64,000 bases of DNA from JAMXLO01 sp963726125 (GCA_963726125.1 CAVSBG010000013.1:496001-560000); one strand, 5' to 3'; counted from the first letter of the stretch, positions 54,401 to 62,230 are shown. Translations and numbers: made by a program. The notes: a model not told the origin generated them from the sequence alone.

Positions 54401-54672
54401 ATCGCGAGATCCAGCCAGATGCGCAGGCCATGGTCGGCCGCCGCCCGGGTGATCCGCGCAATCCCCTCGTCCGCCGAACCCGGCCATCCCAGTGCCGGAT
54501 GCAGCGCCTCGTGGTCCGCCGTGATGAAGATGTCGCCGCTGTTGCCAGGCACGAAAGGGGGCGCCACGCACACGGTGTCGAACCCCATCGCGCGGCATCG
54601 CGCGAAGTGGTCGGACCAGTGCGACAGTTCGCCCGCGACCAATGGGTGCAGATGATAGATCTTCGGTGCCAT
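51409..54672 (-). CDS. glgE: Maltosyltransferase GlgE with N-terminal amylase-like domain
   Basis: The 1087-residue protein transfers maltose from maltose-1-phosphate to alpha-1,4-glucan. The C-terminal two-thirds (from about residue 420) is a standard GlgE: PNVPDGPFAVSRLVGERV, FDVLYFPPIHPIGTTNRKG, VRIFRVDNPHTKPLPFW (nucleophile Asp), LFLAEAFTRP (Glu) and KYEIRVRDF. The first 400 or so residues form an extra GH13-like barrel (IYHLHPL, GLRIWLDLAIDR) whose second motif reads GVAGFRCLEPD, without the Asp of an active amylase, so it is probably catalytically dead. I chose ATG 54672 (AGGCAAGG site). It is the first gene of the alpha-glucan operon. Confidence 0.93.
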   Translation of the reverse strand: MAPKIYHLHPLVAGELSHWSDHFARCRAMGFDTVCVAPPFVPGNSGDIFITADHEALHPALGWPGSADEGIARITRAAADHGLRIWLDLAIDRVAIDAPLGQREAGWFAPGSCGGMPDPRRTPYRLDVAYARLGQTEVAEAMVGWWLDRLGRLVQAGVAGFRCLEPDAAPASIWKRLVDALQGNACRFLAWTPGVERAALPRLEGIGFDYACSSLAWWDGRANWLAEEFAQLRRIAPVIASPEPSFFDRRAARASVGDEAASCRLALKLAAATADGIFVPMGFEYATRQRFDAALAQPSDMERAHTNAPADLSTDIAEANALVDEVAQQGVDATLQQISSAHDPVTMLLRADSADMRTASSAVLVLANPDTRRDAVLDAAISPLPPRAGAALLLVQPLDGGDTPGALLHPGEVRVLAYEPTDLIVHPLVRDADLDPVRLAASRIAIENVQPNVPDGPFAVSRLVGERVVVNADIFADGHEVLAAELLWHTTDEAGWHRVSMHLVTNDRWEASFSPQRVGRHRFTIEAWWDVWATFRHDLSAKHAAGQDLKLEIEEGRRMLEAAAKHAPQATQSALSNAVTRLPSLDAVAQVALLLNETTAELMRIADDRTFGTQHVPAIALDIERPQAGFASWYEMFPRSATDDPARHGTFTGVIERLPAIRDMGFDVLYFPPIHPIGTTNRKGRNNVLRAAPDDVGSVYAIGGPEGGHDAVHPQLGTLRDFRALIAAAKEHALEIAVDFAVQCSPDHPWLREHPEWFRWRPDGSLRYAENPPKKYEDIVNPDFYAEAAIPGLWLALRDAVQFWVDQGVRIFRVDNPHTKPLPFWHWMIADIRGRQPDVLFLAEAFTRPKLMYRLAKVGFTQSYTYFTWRHTKQELTEYLTELNEAPVREFFRPNFFVNTPDINPVFLQTSGRAGFLIRAALACTLSGLWGMYSGFEICELAPLPGREEYLNSEKYEIRVRDFTAPSNIVGEITTLNRIRRLHPALQSHLGITFYPAFNGQVLYYGKRLRGGSDMILVAVNLDPHNVQEADIEVPLWEWGLPDHASLAATDLMRGQNFVWTGKRQHIRLDPNDLPFAIWQIAPLEAV

Positions 54673-54735
54673 GCCTTGCCTGGTTGCGGTTGGGTCGATT
54701 CGGTTCGAGCGCACACCACAGGCAGTTTGCGGCAG

Positions 54736-54772
54736 CCAGGGGGCACGGGCTGTAACGTATTGGGCCCCCTGG
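54736..54772. promoter_or_regulatory. Inverted repeat upstream of the glucan operon
   Basis: ccagggggc (54736-54744) and gccccctgg (54764-54772) form a perfect 9-bp inverted repeat separated by 19 bp, 64-100 bp upstream of the glgE start. It could be an operator or a leader hairpin. On the minus strand TGAAC (54773-54777) and CGTT (54754-54757), 15 bp apart, overlap it and loosely resemble the EcfG stress-sigma consensus GGAAC-N16/17-CGTT, but base one and spacing are off. Confidence 0.35.
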
Positions 54773-54899
54773 GTTCACTTGGCCGGGAGCGTCCCTCGCT
54801 CACAATCGCGCCACCACCCGCTCGGCACGCGGAAGTCGTGACGCAGACGACGCCACCAACTCTCTACAGGGAATTAACCGCCCGGTGCAATCGGAGCGA

Positions 54900-56510
54900 T
54901 CAAGGTGCCTGATCGCTCCCGGATTCGAACGATTGTCCGGGCTTGTTCTCCACCAACGCCATCAGGCTTTCCAGCCGATCGGCCTCGGCTGCGGGCTTGT
55001 CGGTGCGGATGCGGGCGATGCGGGGAAAGCGCATGGCGACGCCCGACTTGTGGCGGGTCGAGAGCTGGGCGGCGTCGAATGCGACTTCCAGGACCATGGA
55101 CTTCTCCACCTCGCGCACCGGGCCGAAGCGAGCGACCGTATGGTTGCGGATCCAGCGGTCGAGGAATGCCAGCTCCTGGTCGGTGAAGCCGAAATAGGCC
55201 TTGCCGACCGGAACCAGTTCGTCGCCTCGCCACAGGCCGAACGTGTAGTCGGAATAGTAGCTGCTGCGTTTGCCGTGGCCGCGTTGCGCGTACATCAACA
55301 CCGTGTCGACGGTGAGCGGATCGCGCTTCCACTTCCACCAGAGGCCCTTCATGCGGCCCGGAAGGTAAGCGCTGTCGCCGCGCTTGAGCATCAGGCCCTC
55401 GATCGACGCGGCGCGGGCACCGTCACGCAAGGCCATCAGCTCGTCGAGCGAGGAGAACCGGATCAGATCGGACAAATCCATACGCGCGGGCTGCGTCCGG
55501 GCATACCACGATTCCAGGCGCGAGCGGCGGTCGTCGAATGGGAGCGGCCGGATGTCGTCGGTGGCCTCGAACAGCATGTCGTAGAGCCGGATGCCAACGG
55601 GGTAGTCGGCCATCATGCGCGCGCTGACCACCTTGCGGTTCAGCCGCTGCTGCAAGTCGGCGAAAGGTGCGACCTGGCCATCGCGCACCACCAGCAGCTC
55701 GCCATCGAGCACCGCTTGGAAATCCATCGCCTCGAGGATTTCGGGAAATGCGGCGGAGATGTCCTCGGCGCCGCGCGAGTAGAGCCGGCGGCCGCCCTCC
55801 GTTGCAACGAGCTGAACGCGGATGCCGTCCCATTTCCACTCGGCACGCCAATCGTCGGGCTGCATTGCCGCGATGTCGGAGAGTTCCAGCGGATGGGCGA
55901 GCATGGGCGGGCGAAATACCGGGGCCTGAGCCGGGTCAGGGCGCGGGGCGCGCTTCTCCAGCCAGGCGAACAAGGGAAGATAGGGCGGGGCGAGGCCGTG
56001 CCAGACCTCCTCCACGTCGTCGGCGCTGACGCCACCGATCTCGGCCAGCGCGATCTTCGCCAGCCGGGCGGAGGCGCCGACGCGCAGGCCGCCGGTGATC
56101 AGCTTCAGAAGCGCCAGCCGTACCGAGGGGTCGGAGGCATCCAACCAGGCGGCGACAATCTCCGGCAGCCTGGATTTCGGCGCGGATTCCAGGGCCTCCA
56201 CCACGTCGGGGAGACGCGGTGGCGGCGCGTTGGTCGGCGCGGCGGGCCACATCAGCGCGACGGTCTCGGCGAGGTCGCCGACATAGTCGTACGACCAGGC
56301 GAACAACACCGGATCGGTGCGCGCGGCGGCGAGTTCGCGGATCAGGCCAGGCTTGGCGGCGGTAAACGACAACTCGCCAGTGACGGCGGCCAGGCCGATG
56401 CCTCGGTCCGGATCAGGCTGGGTCTCGAAGTAGCGCCGCAGCAACGCAACCTTGGCGTTGCGGGAGGGCGTGAAGACCAGGCGTTCGAGCAGTTCGGCGA
56501 AGGCGATCAT
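54900..56510 (-). CDS. ATP-dependent DNA ligase (cisplatin-damage-response type)
   Basis: The 536-residue ligase has an N-terminal DNA-binding domain (about residues 1-195). The adenylation core carries motif I EWKWDGIR (AMP-accepting K226) and downstream motifs LDGELLVV (III) and EGLMLKRGDSAYLPGR (IV). An OB-fold C-terminus contains WKWKRDPLTVDTVLMYAQ (V). It seals nicks with ATP and belongs to the ligase group usually found with an associated exonuclease and helicase in alphaproteobacteria; neither partner is next to it here. It probably works in repair alongside the NAD-dependent replicative ligase. A neighbouring LLM gene ends 19 bp upstream. Confidence 0.92.
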   Translation of the reverse strand: MIAFAELLERLVFTPSRNAKVALLRRYFETQPDPDRGIGLAAVTGELSFTAAKPGLIRELAAARTDPVLFAWSYDYVGDLAETVALMWPAAPTNAPPPRLPDVVEALESAPKSRLPEIVAAWLDASDPSVRLALLKLITGGLRVGASARLAKIALAEIGGVSADDVEEVWHGLAPPYLPLFAWLEKRAPRPDPAQAPVFRPPMLAHPLELSDIAAMQPDDWRAEWKWDGIRVQLVATEGGRRLYSRGAEDISAAFPEILEAMDFQAVLDGELLVVRDGQVAPFADLQQRLNRKVVSARMMADYPVGIRLYDMLFEATDDIRPLPFDDRRSRLESWYARTQPARMDLSDLIRFSSLDELMALRDGARAASIEGLMLKRGDSAYLPGRMKGLWWKWKRDPLTVDTVLMYAQRGHGKRSSYYSDYTFGLWRGDELVPVGKAYFGFTDQELAFLDRWIRNHTVARFGPVREVEKSMVLEVAFDAAQLSTRHKSGVAMRFPRIARIRTDKPAAEADRLESLMALVENKPGQSFESGSDQAP

Positions 56511-56529
56511 GGGCTTGCATGGTAGCGCA

Positions 56530-57559
56530 TCAGGCCAGCGCCGGTTTCACCTCTGTCGCGAACAGGTCGAGCGAGCGGCAGGCTTCCTCGGTGGTGAGAT
56601 CACCCCACTGGAACGCGGCGCACAAGTAGTTGTGCTGTGGCCCGATCGCATCGACGAAGCGCCGCAGCCGCTCGCGCACGGTGGCTGCGGAGCCGGCAAG
56701 CACGTGGCCGGCTTCCAGCATCGCATCGGCGTTGACGCCGCCGGGACGTGGCAGCGCACCGTAATGCGGCACGCCGCCCTCGATGCGGACCTCGGTGGCG
56801 TGGAAGTGGTGGGCGTAGGCACGGAAGGCACGGCGGGCCAGAGACACTGCCTCGGCATCGGTGTCGGCGACGACGATGTGGCGGGTGGATCCGACCAGCG
56901 GGTCCTCGCCCAGGAAGCGCGGGTCCTGTCGCGTCGCGACCAGCCTGCCAGATCTGCCAGTATTGCTCGACCATGTCTCGCGTGGTGCGGCCGAGGCCGT
57001 TCATGCCTTGCTCGGCCGCGCGTTGCAGGTTGCCGGCATACCAGAAGCGCGGACACGGCTTCTGCACCATGTCGAAATGAACCGGCACGTCGTCGTAGTG
57101 GAAGCGTTTGCCGTGGTGCGCAATGCGGCCAGTGCTGAGCGCCTGAAGCACCACACCGAGCACTTCGTCGTAGGCGTCGCGCGTCTGGCTCGTGTCACTG
57201 CCGAACCACTCGTGCTCCACGTCGCGAACGCCGCGGCCGACGCCCGGCATGAAACGTCCATGCGAGAGCTGGTCAATCATGCAGATTTCCTGGATCAGCC
57301 GGGTCGGATGGTAGAGCGGCAGGCACAGCACCATGGTGCCGAGCCGGATGCGCGACGTGCACCGCGCGACGGCGGCGAGGAAGACGATGGGCGATGGCGC
57401 CATGTCGAGCGTGGTGAAGTGGTGCTCGGCGACGTGGTAGCCGTAGAAGCCATGTTCCTCGGCGCGTTGGATCAACCCGATGCGCTCGTCGTATTGCTGC
57501 GATAGCGGGATGTCGGAGCGCTGCTCGAAGTGATCCCACCAGCCGAATTGCAGGGTCAT
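56530..57559 (-). pseudogene. LLM-class monooxygenase, single-base frameshift
   Basis: From ATG 57559 the frame encodes a flavin-dependent luciferase-like protein (LQFGWWDHFEQR, HGFYGYHVAEHHFTTLDMAP, SRIRLGTMVLCLPLYHP, HGRFMPGVGRGVRDVEHEWF) down to about residue 205, after which it turns to nonsense near 56940. The next frame continues exactly where the family expects, with RQDPRFLGEDPLVGSTRHIV, and closes at 56530 (ATVRERLRRFVDAIG). The total length is 3n+1, so one extra base is present. With repair it would be about 342 residues. As read it is non-functional, or the sequence has an error. Confidence 0.8.
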
Positions 57560-57572
57560 GGTGTGCTCTCGC

Positions 57573-58880
57573 CTACGCAAGCCCGATATGATCGGGCAGT
57601 TGGGCGGCCGTATAGGTCTCGCCGAAGCTGTCGGGGATTTCCGGCAGCATGGTGGCGTTCCAGGCTTGCCAGTCGGCCAACAGCCCCTCGGCAAGCTCGG
57701 GGCGGCGGTGCCATAGGTTGGCGCGCTCGCGCGGGTCGGCCACGACATCGAACACGAAGCTGTTGTCGCGGATCTTGAGATACTTGTGGTTGCCGTCACG
57801 GTGGGCGCGCTGCGCATTGGTCTTGTAGCGCCAGAACAGCTTGCGCGGGATCGGCGGGCGCTGGCCCGTCAGCATCGGGAGAAGACTGATGCCGTCGGAT
57901 GGGTAGTCCTCGGCTGGCGTGATGCCGGCTGCGTCCAGCAATGTGGGGAACCAGTCCATCGTAATCGCGACCTGATCGCTGACCTGGCCGGCTGGGATGC
58001 GGGATGGCCAACAGATCAGTGTCGGCACACGCAGGCCTCCCTCCAGTAGTTCCGTCTTGATGCCGGTGAATGGCCAGGTGTCGGAGAAGCGCTCACCACC
58101 GTTGTCGCTGGTGAAGATCACGATGGTGTCGTCGGCGATGCCGTGCGCATCGAGCGCCTGCAACGCGCGGCCGATCTGGAGGTCCATCGCCTGGATCATG
58201 CGATAATAGGTCTGCTGGGTGCCGCCGTCGTAATGGCGGAGATTGCTGCCGCGCAGACGATCCGATTCGGTGCGATCACCGGGCGCCTCCCATGGCCAGT
58301 GCGGTGCGTTGAAGTGCAGGCTGAGCAGGAAGGGCTGGTTGTGGCGGGCGGCGCTGTCGATCGTCGACACGGCGCGATCGCCAAGCAGGTCAGTCATGTA
58401 GCCGAACTGGTGGACGGGTTCGTCGCCGTCCCACAGGTCGTGGGTGCCGCGGGCATTCAGGTGGGTGTAGTAGTCCACGGCACCACTGCGGATGCCGTAG
58501 AACTGCTGGTAACCGCTCTTTGTCGGACCGAAGTGGGGCGGAACACCGAGGTGCCACTTGCCGACCAGTGCGGTAGCGTAACCGGCCTGGCGCAGCAGGG
58601 ATGGCAGCGTTGGGTGTTCGGGCGGCAGGCCGACATCGGTCTTGCCGGCCAACGGCTCCTCGAGGCCGAGCGGCAGGCGGTACTGGTAGCGGCCGGTGAT
58701 CAACGCGAGGCGCGTCGCGGAACACACCGCGGAGTTGGCGTAGCCCTGCGTCAGGCGGGCGCCTCTTGCGGCGATGCGATCGATGTTGGGGGTAGATAGC
58801 TCGGGGCGGCCGTAGCAGCCCACGTCCGCATAGCCGAGGTCGTCCGCCATGATGAACACGATGTTGGGCGGCTTGGACAT
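57573..58880 (-). CDS. Type I sulfatase (arylsulfatase family)
   Basis: The 435-residue enzyme has the sulfatase signature: metal-binding IVFIMADDLGYADVGCYG (D13, D14), the modification motif CSATR with C53 as formylglycine precursor, followed by LALITGRY, and the C-terminal metal site in VIFTSDNGGERFSDT. It would hydrolyse a sulfate ester once C53 is oxidised by the FGE encoded at 62.7 kb. No signal peptide is seen, so it may be cytoplasmic. It lies 13 bp upstream of the frameshifted LLM gene on the same strand; the substrate is unknown. Confidence 0.9.
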   Translation of the reverse strand: MSKPPNIVFIMADDLGYADVGCYGRPELSTPNIDRIAARGARLTQGYANSAVCSATRLALITGRYQYRLPLGLEEPLAGKTDVGLPPEHPTLPSLLRQAGYATALVGKWHLGVPPHFGPTKSGYQQFYGIRSGAVDYYTHLNARGTHDLWDGDEPVHQFGYMTDLLGDRAVSTIDSAARHNQPFLLSLHFNAPHWPWEAPGDRTESDRLRGSNLRHYDGGTQQTYYRMIQAMDLQIGRALQALDAHGIADDTIVIFTSDNGGERFSDTWPFTGIKTELLEGGLRVPTLICWPSRIPAGQVSDQVAITMDWFPTLLDAAGITPAEDYPSDGISLLPMLTGQRPPIPRKLFWRYKTNAQRAHRDGNHKYLKIRDNSFVFDVVADPRERANLWHRRPELAEGLLADWQAWNATMLPEIPDSFGETYTAAQLPDHIGLA

Positions 58881-59046
58881 GCTGGCACTGTGGAGCGAAC
58901 GGCCGGGAGCGTCCAGGCGGTCGCGCGGTCATTGTTGGGACGCGCAGCCGGTCGCGCGGCTAGGTGTGACGGCGGTTGGGTTGGTGTTGGCGGCGCCCCC
59001 TCCCCCTTCCCCCCTCCCGCAAGGGAGATTCCCACCCTCAGGCTGG
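58881..59046. other. Intergenic gap with pyrimidine-rich repeat
   Basis: The 166-bp gap between the sugar permease stop and the sulfatase start contains a C-rich tract around 58995-59035 (ccccctccc runs around a short cccgcaaggg hairpin) related in style to the element after mmgE. It may contain a terminator for the permease and the promoter of the sulfatase. Confidence 0.4.
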
Positions 59047-59937
59047 CTAGCCCTTTACACCGCCCATTGTCAGGCCCGCCGCCATGTAACGACGGAAGCA
59101 ATAGTACAGCGCCACCGGCGGCACCGCGTAGATGATCGCGGTCGCCATCATGTAGTTCCACGGCAATTCATCGCTGTTGAGGAACTGTGCCAGCGCGACC
59201 GCGACGGTCATGCTCTGCGGTGTCGATAGCATCAGGAAATTATACAGGTACTCGTTCCACGCAAGCAGCAAAGCATAGGTTCCCACGGCCACCAACGCAG
59301 GCGCCATCAATGGCAGGTACAGCAGCAAGTAGATCTGAAGCGGGTTGGCGCCATCGATGCGAGCGGACTCATCAAGCTCCATCGGGATCGACTTGCCGTA
59401 TTGCGAGAAGATGAAGATCGCGTATGGCGTGGCGAACGTCACCATCGAGAAGATCACCGCCCACAGGCTGTTCATCAATCCATAGATGCCCATGATCCGA
59501 TACAGCGGGATCGCCAGGAATGACGCGGGGATCACATAGGTCATCAGCGCTGCATTGCTCAGCATCCAGCCTTGGCGCAGCCGCATCCGCCCAACCGTGA
59601 AGCTGGCCAGCGAACCGATGAGCAAGGTCAGGAACGTGGTCATCAGGCCGACGAAGAAGCTGTTGCCGAACTGACGCCAGAAGTGCCAGAGGTACCAGAA
59701 GTCCTCGGTTACCACGACCCGGAAGTTCTCCAGCGATGGATGCTCTGGCCAGATCTGCCCACTAAATACATCGGAGTGGCTGTCCAGAGCGATCATGAAC
59801 ATGTTGTAGATTGGCGTGATCGACCAGATCACCAGAACGAAACCAAGCATCACGCATGCAGCCTCAACCGCGTAGCGATGCAACCGGTAGTGCAGCGGCG
59901 ACGCTATCCGACGGTGACTGGCAGCGATGGCGCTCAC
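59047..59937 (-). CDS. Carbohydrate ABC transporter permease (MalG type), orphan
   Basis: The 296-residue protein has six predicted membrane helices and the EAA loop that contacts the ATPase (ELDESARIDGANPLQIYLLL then YLPLMAPAL, residues about 187-213), placing it in the CUT1 sugar-permease family. It ends with AAGLTMGGVKG, typical of MalG. It needs a MalF-type partner, an ATPase and a binding protein; none is encoded nearby, so it is either a remnant of a larger operon or assembles with distant subunits. A 12-bp stem-loop separates it from the upstream sulfatase gene. Confidence 0.88.
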   Translation of the reverse strand: MSAIAASHRRIASPLHYRLHRYAVEAACVMLGFVLVIWSITPIYNMFMIALDSHSDVFSGQIWPEHPSLENFRVVVTEDFWYLWHFWRQFGNSFFVGLMTTFLTLLIGSLASFTVGRMRLRQGWMLSNAALMTYVIPASFLAIPLYRIMGIYGLMNSLWAVIFSMVTFATPYAIFIFSQYGKSIPMELDESARIDGANPLQIYLLLYLPLMAPALVAVGTYALLLAWNEYLYNFLMLSTPQSMTVAVALAQFLNSDELPWNYMMATAIIYAVPPVALYYCFRRYMAAGLTMGGVKG

Positions 59938-60112
59938 AGTGGGCCCCCTTCATGCGTAGCTTGCTCAATTGGATGCTGAACAGCCGGTCTACACCCGCAG
60001 GGAGCCCATGCCTATCGCGACCCCTCGGGCGTGGCTGACGCCTCGCAGTTAAGACCTGTCAACCGATCCATGGGTAGCCGCATGTCGCGTTACCCGCGAC
60101 GGGAACAGCCGG

Positions 60113-60143
60113 CAACCTGCCGCCGAACGTTGGCGGCAGGTTG
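60113..60143. terminator. 12-bp stem-loop between sulfatase and permease genes
   Basis: caacctgccgcc (60113-60124) and ggcggcaggttg (60132-60143) pair perfectly around a 7-nt loop, 56 bp downstream of the sulfatase stop on the minus strand. It probably marks the 3' end of the FGE-sulfatase operon. There is no T-run. No gene is visible in 59938-60198. Confidence 0.55.
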
Positions 60144-60198
60144 TCGTTGTGGGTCGTGCTGACCGGCGGGGCGTTAAGTACTGCGGCCCGCCAACCGC

Positions 60199-61695
60199 CT
60201 AGTGGTTGGTGCTGCCGGCTGCTTCCTGGACCTGGCGAAGTACCTCATCCAGGTTGAAGGCGGCGGGCTTCTGGCGCGGTGGGAATTGCATGAAGGCCTT
60301 GATCTGCTGCGCCACAATGGCTTGCATCTCATAGAGCATATAGGCGTGAGAAATCACCCAGTCCCAGTAGGTGTTCGAGTTTTCATCCGCCCGCTCGAAC
60401 GGATCGCGGCGCAGGTTGAACATTTTCGGCGCGCGCAGCTTAACCAACGGCTCGAACCAGCACATGAGTTGGTGCGCCCGCTGCTCCGCCAGGACCATCT
60501 TCCAATCGCCCATGCGCAGAGCCATGATGTCGCCGTCGTCGCTGATATAGAAGAAGAACTTCCGCGGACTCTCCTTCGCCTCACCGGTCAGATACGGCAC
60601 CAGGTTGTAGCCGTCGATGTGAACCTTGAAGGTCTTGTCGCCCGCGGTATGGCCTTCGAGCAGTTTCTTCGAGATGTCCGGATCGCCCGCCGCGGCCAGC
60701 AGAGTTGGCAACCAATCCTGGTGTGAGCAGACGTCGTTGAACACGGACCCCGCCTTGATCTTGCCGGGCCAGCGCACGAACGCGGGCACCCGCCAGCCGC
60801 CTTCCCAGTTGGTGTTCTTCTCGGCGCGGAACGGGGTAATGCCGGCGTCCGGCCAGCTGTTGTAGTGCGGACCGTTGTCCGTCGAATACATCACGATGGT
60901 ATTGTCTGCGATCCCCAACTCATCGAGCTTGGCCAGCATCCGGCCGATGTTCTCGTCGTGGGCGACCATGACATCGTTGTATTCGCCCTGACCGTTGCTC
61001 TTGCCCTTGTGCTTCGCGGCCGAGTGGGTGCGGAAGTGCATGGCGGTGGTGTTGTACCAAAGGAAGAACGGTTGGCCCTCCTTGTGGACCTTGTCGATGA
61101 AGGCGAGGGCATGCTCCGTCACTTCCTCATCGATGGTCTCCATGCGCTTCTTGGTAAGAGGACCGGTATCCTCGATCTTCTGGCCACCCTTGCCGTCCGC
61201 CCATGCGTGCAACACACCCCTCGGACCGAAATGCTGCTTGAAAGCCGGATCCTTCGGATAATCCTCATCCTCGGGTTCCTCCTCGGCATTGAGGTGATAG
61301 AGATTGCCAAAGAACTCGTCGAAGCCGTGCGCCGTAGGCAGATATTCGTCCCGATCGCCGAGATGATTCTTGCCAAACTGGCCTGTGGTGTAACCCAGCG
61401 GTTTCAACAGTTCCGCGATGGTGGGGTCTTCCGCATGCAGCCCGACGGACGCTCCCGGCATGCCGACCTTGGTCAGGCCGGTGCGGATCGGGTTCTGCCC
61501 GGTGAGGAAGGCGGCGCGCCCCGCCGTGCAGCTTTGCTGGCCATAGTAATCTGTGAACGCCGCGCCTTCGTTCGCGATGCGGTCGATGTTCGGGGTTCGA
61601 TAGCCCATCTGGCCGCGGCTGTTATAGCTGATGTTCCACCAGCCGATGTCATCGCCCCAAAGGATGAGGATGTTCGGTTTGTCGGATTTTGCCAT
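60199..61695 (-). CDS. Arylsulfatase, type I
   Basis: The 498-residue enzyme has ILILWGDDIGWWNISYN (metal Asp 15 and 16), the motif CTAGR with C56 as formylglycine precursor, followed by AAFLTGQNPIRTGL, and a late TDNGPHYNSWPD metal site. An AAGGGGGA ribosome-binding site fixes ATG 61695; the longer frame to 61818 is unconserved. There is no signal peptide. It is the last gene of an operon with the FGE, so its activation is probably co-expressed. It is only distantly related to the sulfatase at 57.6 kb, so the two likely act on different sulfate esters. Confidence 0.92.
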   Translation of the reverse strand: MAKSDKPNILILWGDDIGWWNISYNSRGQMGYRTPNIDRIANEGAAFTDYYGQQSCTAGRAAFLTGQNPIRTGLTKVGMPGASVGLHAEDPTIAELLKPLGYTTGQFGKNHLGDRDEYLPTAHGFDEFFGNLYHLNAEEEPEDEDYPKDPAFKQHFGPRGVLHAWADGKGGQKIEDTGPLTKKRMETIDEEVTEHALAFIDKVHKEGQPFFLWYNTTAMHFRTHSAAKHKGKSNGQGEYNDVMVAHDENIGRMLAKLDELGIADNTIVMYSTDNGPHYNSWPDAGITPFRAEKNTNWEGGWRVPAFVRWPGKIKAGSVFNDVCSHQDWLPTLLAAAGDPDISKKLLEGHTAGDKTFKVHIDGYNLVPYLTGEAKESPRKFFFYISDDGDIMALRMGDWKMVLAEQRAHQLMCWFEPLVKLRAPKMFNLRRDPFERADENSNTYWDWVISHAYMLYEMQAIVAQQIKAFMQFPPRQKPAAFNLDEVLRQVQEAAGSTNH

Positions 61696-61774
61696 CGTGG
61701 TCCCCCTTGCGTGGTTTGGTGGGTAGGCGCAGCCAAAGCGACGTCTGACGCGTAGTTCGATCAGTCCGGGGCGG

Positions 61775-62215
61775 CTACCCCAAGTGCAGCAGCACAGCCG
61801 CGAAGGCAAACAGGCCAATCAGGGTAAGCAGGCCCGCCACCGCCAGGACTGGCGATTGCATTCCCTGCTTTAGTCCAGCGACACGAGCGAACGAACCGCT
61901 TCGCAAATAGCGCGCGGTCCATTGGTACTGCCAGATCGAGATGACCAGTGCCAGGATGCCGCACGATATCAACGCCAGCCCGAGATACATCGGCGCATTT
62001 GGGAACAGCGACCGCTGGACCCCAGGCATCTGATCCATGCGCTCGAAGAACTGGACGATCGCGAAACCGAACCCGATCAGCGATACGGCGGTTCGTATCC
62101 ACGACATCATCGTGCGCTCGACGCTGAGCCGGGTGCGCAGCCAGCCGAAATGGGTATCGGCCGTCACCCTGACCTCAAACCGCTCCGCGTCTGTGTCGAT
62201 GTTCGCATCCGCCAT
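61775..62215 (-). CDS. DUF202 membrane protein (YidH-like)
   Basis: The 146-residue protein has the DUF202 pattern: an amphipathic N-terminus with RTRLSVERTMMSWIRTAVSL followed by three membrane helices (LIGFGFAIVQFFE; YLGLALISCGILALVISIWQ; VLAVAGLLTLIGLFAFAAVL). The family includes YidH; its function is unknown. It is the third gene of the FGE-led operon, 15 bp after the membrane protein and 79 bp before the arylsulfatase. Confidence 0.85.
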   Translation of the reverse strand: MADANIDTDAERFEVRVTADTHFGWLRTRLSVERTMMSWIRTAVSLIGFGFAIVQFFERMDQMPGVQRSLFPNAPMYLGLALISCGILALVISIWQYQWTARYLRSGSFARVAGLKQGMQSPVLAVAGLLTLIGLFAFAAVLLHLG

Positions 62216-62230
62216 GCCTGGTGTCCTATT

